From the NCBI GenBank assembly GCA_900766165.1, contig CAAFUK010000042.1, forward strand, positions 1 to 24,614: a stretch of 24,614 bases of DNA, read 5' to 3'. This DNA comes from an uncultured Collinsella sp. GTDB taxonomy: Bacteria > Actinomycetota > Coriobacteriia > Coriobacteriales > Coriobacteriaceae. The notes below the pieces were generated by a model. That model was not told where the DNA came from. It did not search any database and saw nothing but the letters and a program-made list of their open reading frames with translations. The translations under genes and the position numbers were made by a program. Position 1 is the stretch's first letter; each line of letters starts with the position of its first letter. Below, in pieces: positions 6,642 through 15,111 of the stretch.

Positions 6642-8549
6642 ATGGAACAGATTATCTTGAACATACTCGAGGCTCTGCGTCGCGGCGAGACCGTGGACGA
6701 CAAAGCGCTCGTCAAACTGATACATGCCGAGGCGCGCCGTGAGGGTGCCGACAAACGCGATTTGGCCAAGCGCCGTCTGCTGCCGTTCTACCAGCGGGTA
6801 AAACGTGAGGAGCCGGCTCGTTGGGCTGCGTGGAATGTCGATTCCGATCTGGAGCGTCAACTGCTGCAGGTCCTGCGTATGAAGCCGCGCCGAACGGCCT
6901 CGGGCGTGGCGACCATTACCGTCATTACCAAGCCCTGGCCATGCTCGGGCGATTGCCTGTTTTGCCCCAACGATCTGCGCATGCCCAAGAGCTATCTGCA
7001 CGCCGAGCCGGCATGCGCCCGTGCGGAGCAAAATTGCTTTGACCCGTATCTGCAGGTGAGCGCTCGCCTGACCGCGCTTTCGCAGATGGGGCATGCGACC
7101 GATAAGATCGAGCTCATTGTGCTTGGCGGTACCTGGAGCGACTATCCGGAAGGCTATCAGACATGGTTTATGTCGGAGCTTTTCCGTGCACTCAATGACG
7201 ATGCCGTCGCCGGCGTGGCGGCCAACCCCATGTTGGCACGTCCGGGCATCAGCCGTGCCGAGGCGGGGCGTCTGCTCGATGACGCTCCCGCCGATGCCCT
7301 GCCGCCTGTGGTAGCAGAGCGCCGTGAGCGCTATCGGGCCGCCGGCATTGCGACAGACGAGGTCGAGCTTGCTGCCGGCGTTGCCGACGAGCAGGGGCGT
7401 GTGGATGCTGCCGTGGGCGGCTATAACCGTGCGGTGCGTCGTCTGTACGGTCCCGGTACGCCGTGGGGCGAGGTCACTGAGTGGCAGACGGCAACGATGG
7501 AGGAGCTTGAGCGTCAGCAGCGCATCAACGAGACGGCGAAGCATCGCGTGGTGGGGCTCGTTATCGAGACGCGCCCCGATGCCGTGACGCCCCAGGCGCT
7601 CACGCTTATCCGCCGCCTGGGTTGCACCAAGATTCAGATGGGCATCCAGAGCCTCAACCAGCACCTGCTCGATATCAACGAGCGTCGCATTTCGGTGGCT
7701 CAGATCGAGCGGGCGTTTTCGCTTGCGCGTCTGTTTGGCTTTAAGATCCACGCGCATTTTATGCTCAACTTGCTGGGCGCCACGCCCGAGGGGGACAAGC
7801 GCGACTACGAGCGCTTTATGACCGAGGGGGCCTTTATGCCCGACGAGGTCAAGGTCTACCCGTGCGCGCTCATCGAGGGCTCGCGTCTGGTGGGCCGCTA
7901 TGAGCGCGGCGAGTGGCGTCCCTATACCGAGGAAGAACTGCTCGATGTGCTGGCCGACGACATCGTGGTGACGCCGGCGTTCTGCCGCATCAGCCGCATG
8001 ATCCGCGACTTTAGCTCCGACGACATCATGGTGGGCAACAAGAAGCCCAACCTGCGCCAGCTCGTTGAGAACCGCCTGGCTGCTCGGGGCGACGGTGAGA
8101 CAGTGCGCGAGATTCGCTATCGCGAGATCAGCACGGCGGGTGCCGACCTGGATGAGCTGACCCTTGACGAGGAGGTGGCGTACGAGACGCCGGTGACGCG
8201 TGAACGCTTTTTGCAGTGGGTGACGCCCGAAGGCAAGATCGCCGGCTTTTTGCGCCTGTCGCTGCCCGACCATTCGTTTGTTGCCGCGCATGCGGACGAG
8301 TTGCCGACGACGCCGGACGAGGCGATGATTCGCGAGGTACACGTGTATGGCATGGCGGCACGCGTGGGGGATCAAGGCCAGGCGGCGCAGCATCACGGGT
8401 TGGGGCGTTTGCTCGTAGAGCGTGCGTGCGAGATTGCCCGGGATGCGGGTTATGCACGTATCAACGTGATTAGCGCGATTGGCACACGCGAGTACTATCG
8501 CCATCTTGGATTTTATGACCATGGCCTTTATCTGCAAAAGGAGCTCTAA
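6642..8549 (+). CDS. elp3: Elp3-like radical SAM/GNAT tRNA U34 modification enzyme
   Basis: 635 residues. The N-terminal helical region contains RRTASGVATITVITKP (about 83-98), the conserved Elp3 lead-in to the radical SAM domain. Cluster cysteines are CSGDCLFC at 101-108 (CxxxCxxC, binding a 4Fe-4S cluster). The segments IELIVLGGTW (156-165) and IETRPD, then GIQSLNQHLLDINERR, are standard Elp3 core motifs. The C-terminal about 70 residues are a GNAT acetyltransferase domain with QHHGLG (583-588) as the acetyl-CoA loop. Elp3 adds a carboxymethyl-type group from acetyl-CoA to C5 of wobble uridine 34 in tRNA. Many bacteria use MnmE/MnmG for U34 instead. Lack of a ribosome binding site and a -10 box at the start codon suggest leaderless expression. 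The next gene begins directly after its stop. Confidence 0.88.
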   Translation: MEQIILNILEALRRGETVDDKALVKLIHAEARREGADKRDLAKRRLLPFYQRVKREEPARWAAWNVDSDLERQLLQVLRMKPRRTASGVATITVITKPWPCSGDCLFCPNDLRMPKSYLHAEPACARAEQNCFDPYLQVSARLTALSQMGHATDKIELIVLGGTWSDYPEGYQTWFMSELFRALNDDAVAGVAANPMLARPGISRAEAGRLLDDAPADALPPVVAERRERYRAAGIATDEVELAAGVADEQGRVDAAVGGYNRAVRRLYGPGTPWGEVTEWQTATMEELERQQRINETAKHRVVGLVIETRPDAVTPQALTLIRRLGCTKIQMGIQSLNQHLLDINERRISVAQIERAFSLARLFGFKIHAHFMLNLLGATPEGDKRDYERFMTEGAFMPDEVKVYPCALIEGSRLVGRYERGEWRPYTEEELLDVLADDIVVTPAFCRISRMIRDFSSDDIMVGNKKPNLRQLVENRLAARGDGETVREIRYREISTAGADLDELTLDEEVAYETPVTRERFLQWVTPEGKIAGFLRLSLPDHSFVAAHADELPTTPDEAMIREVHVYGMAARVGDQGQAAQHHGLGRLLVERACEIARDAGYARINVISAIGTREYYRHLGFYDHGLYLQKEL

Positions 8550-9428
8550 ATGAACAAGCCGAGTGTTTCTGCCGGTGTCGTTGCCGGCGTTGCTCTGGGA
8601 GCCGCGGCGCTTGGTGCAGCCGCCGTCGCTGTTCGTGCTGCCTGTCTGCAGGTTGCGCGAACCCGCAATGGGTTGGCGCGTGTGAAGCGCGTGCACGACG
8701 AGGGCGGCGACGAAGTCCGCGTATTGGTGCAAGGCGGCGTCTACCAAAGCGCAAGCTACGTTGGCGAGCGTTGGGCAGAGCCCGTCTTTGCGTATTATCG
8801 TGCATTTGACGATGTGTTTGAGGCCGAGGACGCAATGCGTGACGCTTACGGGCATGGTATCGACCGTACGCTTATGCTGGGCGGCGGTGGGTTTGCCTAT
8901 CCCAAGTTCGCGCTGATGTCGCACGAGAGCTTGCGCATGGACGTCATTGAGTACGATGCCGAGATTACGCGCCTGGCGCGCCGTTGGTTCTACCTGGACG
9001 AGCTGGAGCGCGCGGTGGGCGACCGCTTGCGGGTGATTACCGCTGAGGCTCGCTCGTATCTGGGCGTGACGAGTGTGGGCCATCGTCGCTACGACGTGGT
9101 CGTGAGCGATTGCTTTGGCGGTGCCGAGCCCGTACGCGAGCTGGCGACGGTTGAGGCGTTGCGTTTGGTGCGGGGCAGCCTAAATGTCGGTGGCGTCTAC
9201 GTTGCCAATATCGTGAGTGCAAACGAGGGGAGCGATGTGGCGTTCCTGCGCGACTGTGCCGCCACGGCGCTTGAGGTGTTCGACCACGCCTGGGTGGTCC
9301 CATGTGGCGATGCGGAGTTCGGCGGCGAGGAGAACTACCTGCTTATCGCCAGCGACGGCGACTACGCCTTTGCCGAAGCTGTGCCCTTCGACACCGACTT
9401 CCTCGGCACCGTCCTTTACGACAAGTAA
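8550..9428 (+). CDS. Membrane-anchored spermidine-synthase-like protein
   Basis: 292 residues. An alanine/valine-rich hydrophobic segment (about 9-34) should be an N-terminal membrane anchor. The rest is a spermidine-synthase-type Rossmann domain: LMLGGGGFAYPKF (108-120) as the nucleotide loop, VIEYDAEI (132-139) as the acidic strand, and VVSDCFGG (184-191) where true synthases have a catalytic aspartate motif. Classical SpeE proteins are soluble and about 280-300 residues, so the anchor is unusual. Polyamine synthesis is not certain; many such homologues are uncharacterised methyltransferase-like proteins. The ATG follows the elp3 TAA with no gap, and AAAAGGAGC lies within the end of elp3, so the two should be co-transcribed. 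Confidence 0.75.
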   Translation: MNKPSVSAGVVAGVALGAAALGAAAVAVRAACLQVARTRNGLARVKRVHDEGGDEVRVLVQGGVYQSASYVGERWAEPVFAYYRAFDDVFEAEDAMRDAYGHGIDRTLMLGGGGFAYPKFALMSHESLRMDVIEYDAEITRLARRWFYLDELERAVGDRLRVITAEARSYLGVTSVGHRRYDVVVSDCFGGAEPVRELATVEALRLVRGSLNVGGVYVANIVSANEGSDVAFLRDCAATALEVFDHAWVVPCGDAEFGGEENYLLIASDGDYAFAEAVPFDTDFLGTVLYDK

Positions 9429-9454
9429 GTCTCTTCGTCCCAAAAAGACTGGTC

Positions 9455-11899
9455 TTAGGCGTGGTCGCGCCAGCTGAGGACGCGCTGCTTCATGCCCTCG
9501 ATGTCGAGCACGCCTTCGGCGAAGCCTTTGCGCACGAGCTCCTCGGGAACGTACTCGTCGTAGCGATCAAAATAAGGTACCTCGCCGGGATAGACGAGCT
9601 CGATGGGGTCGAAGTCCTTTTCGGCCTCGGCTGCGAGCACCTCAAAGAACGTCTCCTCGTCGGCCTTCATCTTAAACTGCATAAAGTATGGACGCGACGG
9701 ATCGAGCCCGCGAAGGCCAAGCTCCGCGGCGCATTTAATCTTGAGCATGCGCTCGAGCGCCAGAAAGGCGTAGCTGCCCAGCCAGGGGAAGAGCACCCAA
9801 GTGTCGCCGCCCAGGTTAATGAGCGGTTTAGTTCCCGCGCCCGAAATCTCGGCGGTATGACGAGCCTGTGCAAGGCGTGCCCGTGCGTTGCCCATGAGGT
9901 ACGGATATGCCGCGTGCTCGTTGAGAGCCTTGCGCATGCGCTCGAGTACGTGTGTATTGATGTCACCGGGACAGTCGCCAAAGTAGGCCGGCACCCGGCC
10001 CTTGACCTGCGTGGCAAAGACGGTATGACGCTTCCAGTCCACTTCTTCGACAATCCAGCAGTGTCCGGCGATGGCGATGCGCTCACCGGGCGGGGGCGGA
10101 TTGACGATCGTGCCCAGCTCGGCCGATTCGCTGCGAACGGTGAACTCCTCGTTTTCCTGGAATACAGCGTAGAACTTAAAGTTGTTGATGATGCGCTCGC
10201 CCGCGAGGCCCACGATGAGCCCACCGCCCTCGGTGACCTGGATGTGGTCGATCTTGATGAGGTGACGCAGCAGTATGCGATAGTCATCGGCCGAGATGCG
10301 ATGGAAATAGCTGAGTGTGAGCACGCGCTGGGCAAGTTCGGCCGGCGTGAGCTCTCCGGTGCTGGCGAGGGTCGACATGGTCTGGTGATAGAGCAGGCTG
10401 TAAGGGAGTCGATCGAGCTCGGGCGGCTCGACCCACTTTTCCTCGCGATAGAGTTGTACGAGCGCGATGCCTTGCAGGAGCTTCCACGGAATGGTCTCGG
10501 GCATCATCGTGCGCGGCTCGGGCTCTTCCTCGCGCATGACGAACCACATCTCGGGCGGAAGATCACGGCGTCCCGTGCGGCCCATACGCTGCAAAAATGA
10601 GCTGACGGTAAACGGCGCGTCGATCTGGAAGGCGCGCTCCAGACGGCCGATATCGATGCCAAGCTCAAGCGTAGAGGTGGTGACGGTCGTCTGTGCCTGT
10701 TCCTCGTCGCGCATAAGCTCTTCTGCCGTCTCGCGCAACGATGCCGAAAGATTGCCGTGATGGATGAGGAAACGGTCAGGCTCGTGTCGGCTCTCGCAGT
10801 AGCTGCGCAGCATGGAGCATACGGCCTCCGCCTCCTCGCGCGAGTTGGCAAAGACCAGGCACTTGCGGCCGCGCGTGTGCTCAAAGATATAGCCCATGCC
10901 GGGGTCGGCGTTGTCTGGTGCTGTGTCGGTGGGGCTGAGTAATGCCTGTTCGGGTGCTCGGGGGATGTTGACTTCGCCCTCGGGGGCCGAGGAAGTTCGG
11001 CGGTCCTTGGGTGCGGCCTTGCCCCGTGCCCGATCGCGATGTTGACGGCGCTCCTCTTGCGTGAGCTGTCCGCTGTGGCGCATGTCTTGGGTGTCGGCCG
11101 GCAGTGCCGCGGGTGCCGCTGCCTCAATGCGCTCGCACGCAAGCACTTCGGCCTCTTGAGGGCCCATGCTCTCGAATCCCCGCTGCTGCGCCTGGGGGCC
11201 CGAGTTGTAGAAGTGCTCCATGGAGATACGCCACACGCGGCGCGGTTCCTCAAAACGAGGGATAACGCAGTCGCGCCCCGTTCCCTGTGAGAGAAAAGCG
11301 CCCGTGCGCTCGGGGTCGCCGATAGTGGCCGAAAGGCCAATGCGGCGAGGCTGTACGCCGGCGATGCGCGAGAGTCGCTCGATAAGGCAGAGCGTTTGCC
11401 CGCCACGGTCGCCGCGCATGAGCGAATGGACCTCGTCGATGACCACATAGCGCAGGTCGCAGAACATGCGCGGGATCGCCATATGCTTGTGGATTAGAAG
11501 CGCCTCGAGTGATTCGGGCGTAATCTGCAGGATGCCGCTTGGCTTTTTGATGAGCTTGGCCTTATGCGATTGCGAGACATCGCCGTGCCAGTGCCAGACA
11601 GGGATATCGGCCTCTTCGCACAGGTCGTTGAGGCGGACAAACTGATCGTTGATGAGCGCTTTGAGGGGACCAATGTAGAGGGCGCCTACGCTCGCGGGCG
11701 GGTTCTCCCAAAACTCGGTCAGGATGGGAAAGAAAGCCGCCTCGGTTTTGCCGGATGCCGTGGATGCCGTCAGGAGTACATTGTCTTGCGTGTTGAAGAT
11801 GGCATCTGCCGCCGCAACCTGGATAGAGCGCAGGCTCTCCCAATCGTGGGAGTAGATGAAATCCTGGATAAACGGGGCATATCGGTCAAAAGGGTTCAC
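9455..11899 (-). CDS. Lhr-like DEAD/DEAH helicase (BREX BrxH-type), last gene of TerB/BrxD-like unit
   Basis: 814-residue superfamily 2 helicase. Motif I is TASTASGKT (44-52), motif II is DEVH (155-158), motif III is SATIG (190-194), and motif VI is QRMGRTGRR (437-445) after TSTLELGIDIG (408-417). The C-terminal 350 residues resemble the Lhr-type accessory region. Between the two RecA domains (about 230-335) is a polar, low-complexity linker absent from a minimal core. The frame extends 83 codons upstream into brxD, but GTG at 11899 has AAAGGAGG four bases before it, and the protein then opens like family members. It is 116 nt downstream of the BrxD-like gene and converges with the spermidine-synthase-like gene, 26 nt apart. 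It probably translocates on DNA with its two partners. Confidence 0.85.
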   Translation of the reverse strand: MNPFDRYAPFIQDFIYSHDWESLRSIQVAAADAIFNTQDNVLLTASTASGKTEAAFFPILTEFWENPPASVGALYIGPLKALINDQFVRLNDLCEEADIPVWHWHGDVSQSHKAKLIKKPSGILQITPESLEALLIHKHMAIPRMFCDLRYVVIDEVHSLMRGDRGGQTLCLIERLSRIAGVQPRRIGLSATIGDPERTGAFLSQGTGRDCVIPRFEEPRRVWRISMEHFYNSGPQAQQRGFESMGPQEAEVLACERIEAAAPAALPADTQDMRHSGQLTQEERRQHRDRARGKAAPKDRRTSSAPEGEVNIPRAPEQALLSPTDTAPDNADPGMGYIFEHTRGRKCLVFANSREEAEAVCSMLRSYCESRHEPDRFLIHHGNLSASLRETAEELMRDEEQAQTTVTTSTLELGIDIGRLERAFQIDAPFTVSSFLQRMGRTGRRDLPPEMWFVMREEEPEPRTMMPETIPWKLLQGIALVQLYREEKWVEPPELDRLPYSLLYHQTMSTLASTGELTPAELAQRVLTLSYFHRISADDYRILLRHLIKIDHIQVTEGGGLIVGLAGERIINNFKFYAVFQENEEFTVRSESAELGTIVNPPPPGERIAIAGHCWIVEEVDWKRHTVFATQVKGRVPAYFGDCPGDINTHVLERMRKALNEHAAYPYLMGNARARLAQARHTAEISGAGTKPLINLGGDTWVLFPWLGSYAFLALERMLKIKCAAELGLRGLDPSRPYFMQFKMKADEETFFEVLAAEAEKDFDPIELVYPGEVPYFDRYDEYVPEELVRKGFAEGVLDIEGMKQRVLSWRDHA

Positions 11900-11980
11900 G
11901 GGGCCTCCTTTCAGCAACGGGCTGAGCAAAGCAGTGGGCAACGGCTCTATATCTTGCAACATCGGTGTTTGCCCAGATAA

Positions 11981-12017
11981 AACCTGCCAAAATAAACCTG
12001 TCCCTTTTTGGTAGGTT
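11981..12017 (-). repeat. 12-bp inverted repeat between BrxD-like gene and helicase
   Basis: AACCTGCCAAAA and TTTTGGTAGGTT form near-perfect 12-bp arms (one mismatch) around 13 bases. It overlaps the stop codon of the BrxD-like gene. The loop contains AAACCTG again, so the word AACCTG occurs twice. It looks like a REP/palindromic element or an intercistronic RNA hairpin. Only one copy occurs in this window. Confidence 0.55.
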
Positions 12018-13320
12018 AGATGGTGAACTCGGCGAAGTTGCGGTCGTCGCTTGCGGTGCCGGTGTCGTCTGTTGCGGTTGCCGATGCCAGCGCATCGCCG
12101 CCAACGCTTTGTAGCAGCTCGGCCACGTTGGCATCGGGGTTCTGACACAGGATGTCGAGCAGCTCGATAAAGTCGCGAATGACCTCACGGGGCGTCAGGT
12201 GCGTATCGGCTCCCACGCGGCCAAACTCGATCTTAAGGAAGTCCACCAAGTCGTTCTCGGTAAGCGTGGGTGTCCAGCCAAAGTAACCGGCGTGGATTTG
12301 CATGAGCTTTTCGATCAAGACCAGCAGCTCCTCATAGGTGAGTGGCTGCAGACGAATGATGGGCGCGAGCATGTCTTTGAGGTCCTCACGTGCAAAACGG
12401 CCCTGGGCGAGACGGCTGCGCAGGGCTTCGTAGGAGAACACGCCGCGGCGGCGGTCTTCGATGGAGGTTGGCGTGCCGCCCATGATCATGCCCAGGTACT
12501 GTGCTTTGCCCTGCAGCGTGTCGTTGTACATGGTCAGGATCTTCTCGTAGTTGTACTGGCGCGTGATGGCGTTGGGAATCTTGTACAGGTTTACGAGCTC
12601 GTCGATGAGCACCAGCATGCCCTTGTAACCGCTGCAGACCAAAAAACGTGCGATGAGCTTGATGTAGTCGTACCAGTCGTCGTCGCTGATGATGGTCGAG
12701 GAGCCCAGCTCGGCGCGCGCCTCGCTCTTGGTGCGGTACTCGCCGCGAATCCATTTGGTCATGCGGCTCATGCTCTCTTCGTCACCCTCCGAGACAGCCG
12801 TGCGATAACGGCGGAGCATGCGGGTGAAGTCGAAGCCGTGGACCATCTCCTCGAGCGGAGCGAGTTGGGCATTGATGGCCGACTCGTCGGCATCGGCGCA
12901 CGAGGCGACCCAACGATCCAGGATAAGGTTGAGTGCACCGCCCTCGGGGCGCGTTTTGGTCGATATGTTGCGGATGAGCTCGCGATAGGTGGCCAGGCCC
13001 TGGCCCTGGCCACCCTGCAGCCGGCGCTCAGGCGAAAGGTCGGCATCGGCGACGACAAAGCCCTCGCCCATGGCGTGCGTGCGAATAGTTTGGAGCAAAA
13101 AGCTCTTGCCCGCGCCGTAGCGACCGACTAGGAAGCGAAAACTTGCGCCGCCATCGGCGATGAGGCTTAGGTCGGTGAGCAAGGCGCGGATCTCGACCTC
13201 GCGTCCCACGGTAATGTAGGGAAGGCCGATGCGCGGGACGACGCCGCCTTTGAGCGAGTTGAGAATGACGGCGGCGACGCGCTTGGGCACGCGGGGCGCT
13301 GCGGATGCGGTATCACTCAT
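12016..13320 (-). CDS. BrxD-like P-loop ATPase (DUF2791 / BREX ATP-binding family)
   Basis: 434 residues. The Walker A motif is GRYGAGKS (66-73), preceded by YITVGRE (35-41) as in ORC/Cdc6-like and BrxD ATPases. Walker B is MLVLIDELVNL (235-245), followed by sensor-like GMIMGGTP (277-284). The segment HLTPREVIRDFI (374-385) is the conserved C-terminal helical/winged region of the family. The ATG overlaps the end of the TerB gene by 8 nt (ATGAGTGA), so the two are translationally coupled. BrxD is a component of type 2 and type 6 BREX phage-defence systems with a BrxH helicase, but no PglZ, PglX or BrxC is beside it here. Likely role: ATP-dependent loading or switching of the partner helicase on DNA (inference). 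Confidence 0.85.
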   Translation of the reverse strand: MSDTASAAPRVPKRVAAVILNSLKGGVVPRIGLPYITVGREVEIRALLTDLSLIADGGASFRFLVGRYGAGKSFLLQTIRTHAMGEGFVVADADLSPERRLQGGQGQGLATYRELIRNISTKTRPEGGALNLILDRWVASCADADESAINAQLAPLEEMVHGFDFTRMLRRYRTAVSEGDEESMSRMTKWIRGEYRTKSEARAELGSSTIISDDDWYDYIKLIARFLVCSGYKGMLVLIDELVNLYKIPNAITRQYNYEKILTMYNDTLQGKAQYLGMIMGGTPTSIEDRRRGVFSYEALRSRLAQGRFAREDLKDMLAPIIRLQPLTYEELLVLIEKLMQIHAGYFGWTPTLTENDLVDFLKIEFGRVGADTHLTPREVIRDFIELLDILCQNPDANVAELLQSVGGDALASATATDDTGTASDDRNFAEFTI

Positions 13321-15073
13321 GGTCTAGGTATCCTCTCACGTCTGCTTCGTAGTCCTCGATAATCTGTGGTCCTGTCGCGCCAAATTCAATAACGGTGTCG
13401 CCCACCAGGTCAAAGAGCACTTCGTTGATGCTATCGACGAGCATATCTTCGCTTTGGTCCGACCGCGCCACAGCCGATGCTGCCTGCGCCGCGTTCTGCT
13501 CGAGCAACGCACGAAGGTAGCCTTCTGCGGCGGGGACGAGTGCGGACGCGGTGTCGGCGGACATGGCCGTCGCGGGTGCGGGCGCTGGCGCGAGGAGCGG
13601 GGCTACGACGCCAAACTGCTCGGTTGAGATGGTCGGCTCGTCAGCCTCGTCCTGTTCCATGGGCGCCGCGACCGGCTCGACAATCATGTTGGCCACGGGT
13701 TCGGCTTCCGGTTGCCCAGAGTCCGCTTCCTCGACATCCGCGGTCGTGTCGTCCTCGCGTTCCTCGTCGATCAAAAGCGCCTCGCGCGTCTGCGCGGCGG
13801 CACTTCGGATATGCCCCAGCTGGCTCAGGTCGATATCGATCTTGACGGGCTGGTGTGTGGCGTTCCACGAAAGCCATGCCACGATCTCGTCATCGATGAT
13901 CTTGGCCAAATACTTGGGAACCTTTTCTTCCTTCAGGGGATGGCTGGGGTCCAACGCCAAGCGCAGGCGCTGGTCGCAGGCGCGCATTATCTCACCGAGC
14001 TTACTACTCTTTTGTCTGCTGCCGTGGATGCGCATACACTCCCAAAAGCCGTTTTGGCAACGGTAGATATGGATGGGGTCCAAGCGGTATTCGCAGTCCT
14101 CGTGGCGCTCGGGCGCAAAGAAGACGGCCGAGGCAAACATGGTGTAGGGCATGGCCGTCTCCTCCCCAAACAAGCTCGCTACGATGCCGGTCTTTCGGTG
14201 CGTGTCATAGTAGCGCGCCATGCGGACATATACGGCGCATGCCACATGGCGAAGGTCGAGATGGTGCCCGCGGTCGAGCCTTGAGTTATTGAGGTTATAC
14301 GTGGAGAGGGCGTTGATGGCGGCCATGAGCCGCTCCTCGCGCGCCTCGTCAGGCGGAAGGGGGAGCGTGGGCTCTGAGGTTTTGCGACGCTTAGCGGTTT
14401 GACCGGACGGCGCCTGCGCGGGCGCAAGGTCTCGAGCCGCGCGTCGCAGCTCGATAAGGGCGTTATCGAACATGACGGTTTTAGAGTCGCGAAGCAACCT
14501 AGGGTCGAGCCCGTGGAATACGGCGTAATCCTGCAGCCACACGCGTGCAAACCGGTCGATGCCGGGCTCAAAGGCGCGATAGGCATCCCAAAAGGCCTTG
14601 ATCTTGTCAAAGCCATCGAGCGGATCATCTACGCCAATGCCGCAGATCAGCTCATAGAGATATAAGAAGGCAAAGGATGTAGACGTTTCCTCGATATTGC
14701 CGCGGCGCACCTGGGCGCGCCAGGTAAAGTAGCCGCGCAGTTGTCGATCGCTCATGGCGTTGTAGGTGGGAAAGTACGACTTAAACGTGCCGTTGTAGGG
14801 ACAATCGTCTTCGAAGTCGGCCATCAGTAAGCCCTGACGGTAAAAAAGCTCCGCCTCTGATAGCCAACGTCCCGCGCCGCCCTTGGGATCGTCCTGCCAG
14901 CGCGATATCTCGCGCATCTTGCGGTACTGGTCGGGGAGGAAGTTCTGCATCTGTCGGCCGGTCTTGAGAATCGGCTCGTCAGCATAGATTTTATTTGAGA
15001 AGCGGGCGGACTGATGGGTCCGAGCCTCGGCCATAATGCGCTCGATGAGCATCTTGACGTCCTGGTCGGCCAC
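13313..15073 (-). CDS. TerB_N/TerB_C domain protein, first gene of the three-gene unit
   Basis: 586 residues. Residues about 65-215 match TerB_N, with NAMSDRQLRGYFTWRAQVRR (105-124) and SFAFLYLYELICGIG (133-147) as hallmark segments. A lysine/proline linker (218-245) leads to a helical middle region (246-400). KIDIDLSQLGHIR (411-423) and the C-terminal INEVLFDLVGDTVIEF (549-564) with EDYEADVRGYL resemble the two ends of TerB_C, interrupted by an acidic, alanine/proline-rich insert (about 440-512). TerB-type modules are tied to tellurite-resistance and phage/stress-response systems. The start is GTG at 15073 with a strong purine-rich AGGAGAG upstream. An extended -10 promoter lies about 40 nt upstream. 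No canonical central TerB domain was recognised. Confidence 0.75.
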   Translation of the reverse strand: MADQDVKMLIERIMAEARTHQSARFSNKIYADEPILKTGRQMQNFLPDQYRKMREISRWQDDPKGGAGRWLSEAELFYRQGLLMADFEDDCPYNGTFKSYFPTYNAMSDRQLRGYFTWRAQVRRGNIEETSTSFAFLYLYELICGIGVDDPLDGFDKIKAFWDAYRAFEPGIDRFARVWLQDYAVFHGLDPRLLRDSKTVMFDNALIELRRAARDLAPAQAPSGQTAKRRKTSEPTLPLPPDEAREERLMAAINALSTYNLNNSRLDRGHHLDLRHVACAVYVRMARYYDTHRKTGIVASLFGEETAMPYTMFASAVFFAPERHEDCEYRLDPIHIYRCQNGFWECMRIHGSRQKSSKLGEIMRACDQRLRLALDPSHPLKEEKVPKYLAKIIDDEIVAWLSWNATHQPVKIDIDLSQLGHIRSAAAQTREALLIDEEREDDTTADVEEADSGQPEAEPVANMIVEPVAAPMEQDEADEPTISTEQFGVVAPLLAPAPAPATAMSADTASALVPAAEGYLRALLEQNAAQAASAVARSDQSEDMLVDSINEVLFDLVGDTVIEFGATGPQIIEDYEADVRGYLDHE

Positions 15074-15111
15074 CGCCCTCTCCTCTCCCTATACGGTGTC
15101 GGTGACCTCAT

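Noticed and set aside
6438..9083. 881-codon open frame on the minus strand across elp3
   Set aside because: It is antisense to elp3 and the spermidine-synthase-like gene, both of which have clear family motifs. Its composition (many His, Arg, Ala) is what reverse-strand reading of GC-rich codons gives.
9428..9450. Bidirectional terminator between the convergent genes
   Set aside because: AGTCT/AGACT gives only a 5-bp stem with a 13-nt loop and no T-run; too weak to call.
9302..10600. 432-codon plus-strand frame crossing from the spermidine-synthase-like gene into the helicase
   Set aside because: It bridges two convergent real genes and shows no family features.
9455..15073. A complete BREX system
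   Set aside because: Only BrxD-like and BrxH-like proteins are present; no PglZ phosphatase, PglX methylase or BrxC-type ATPase occurs in the window.
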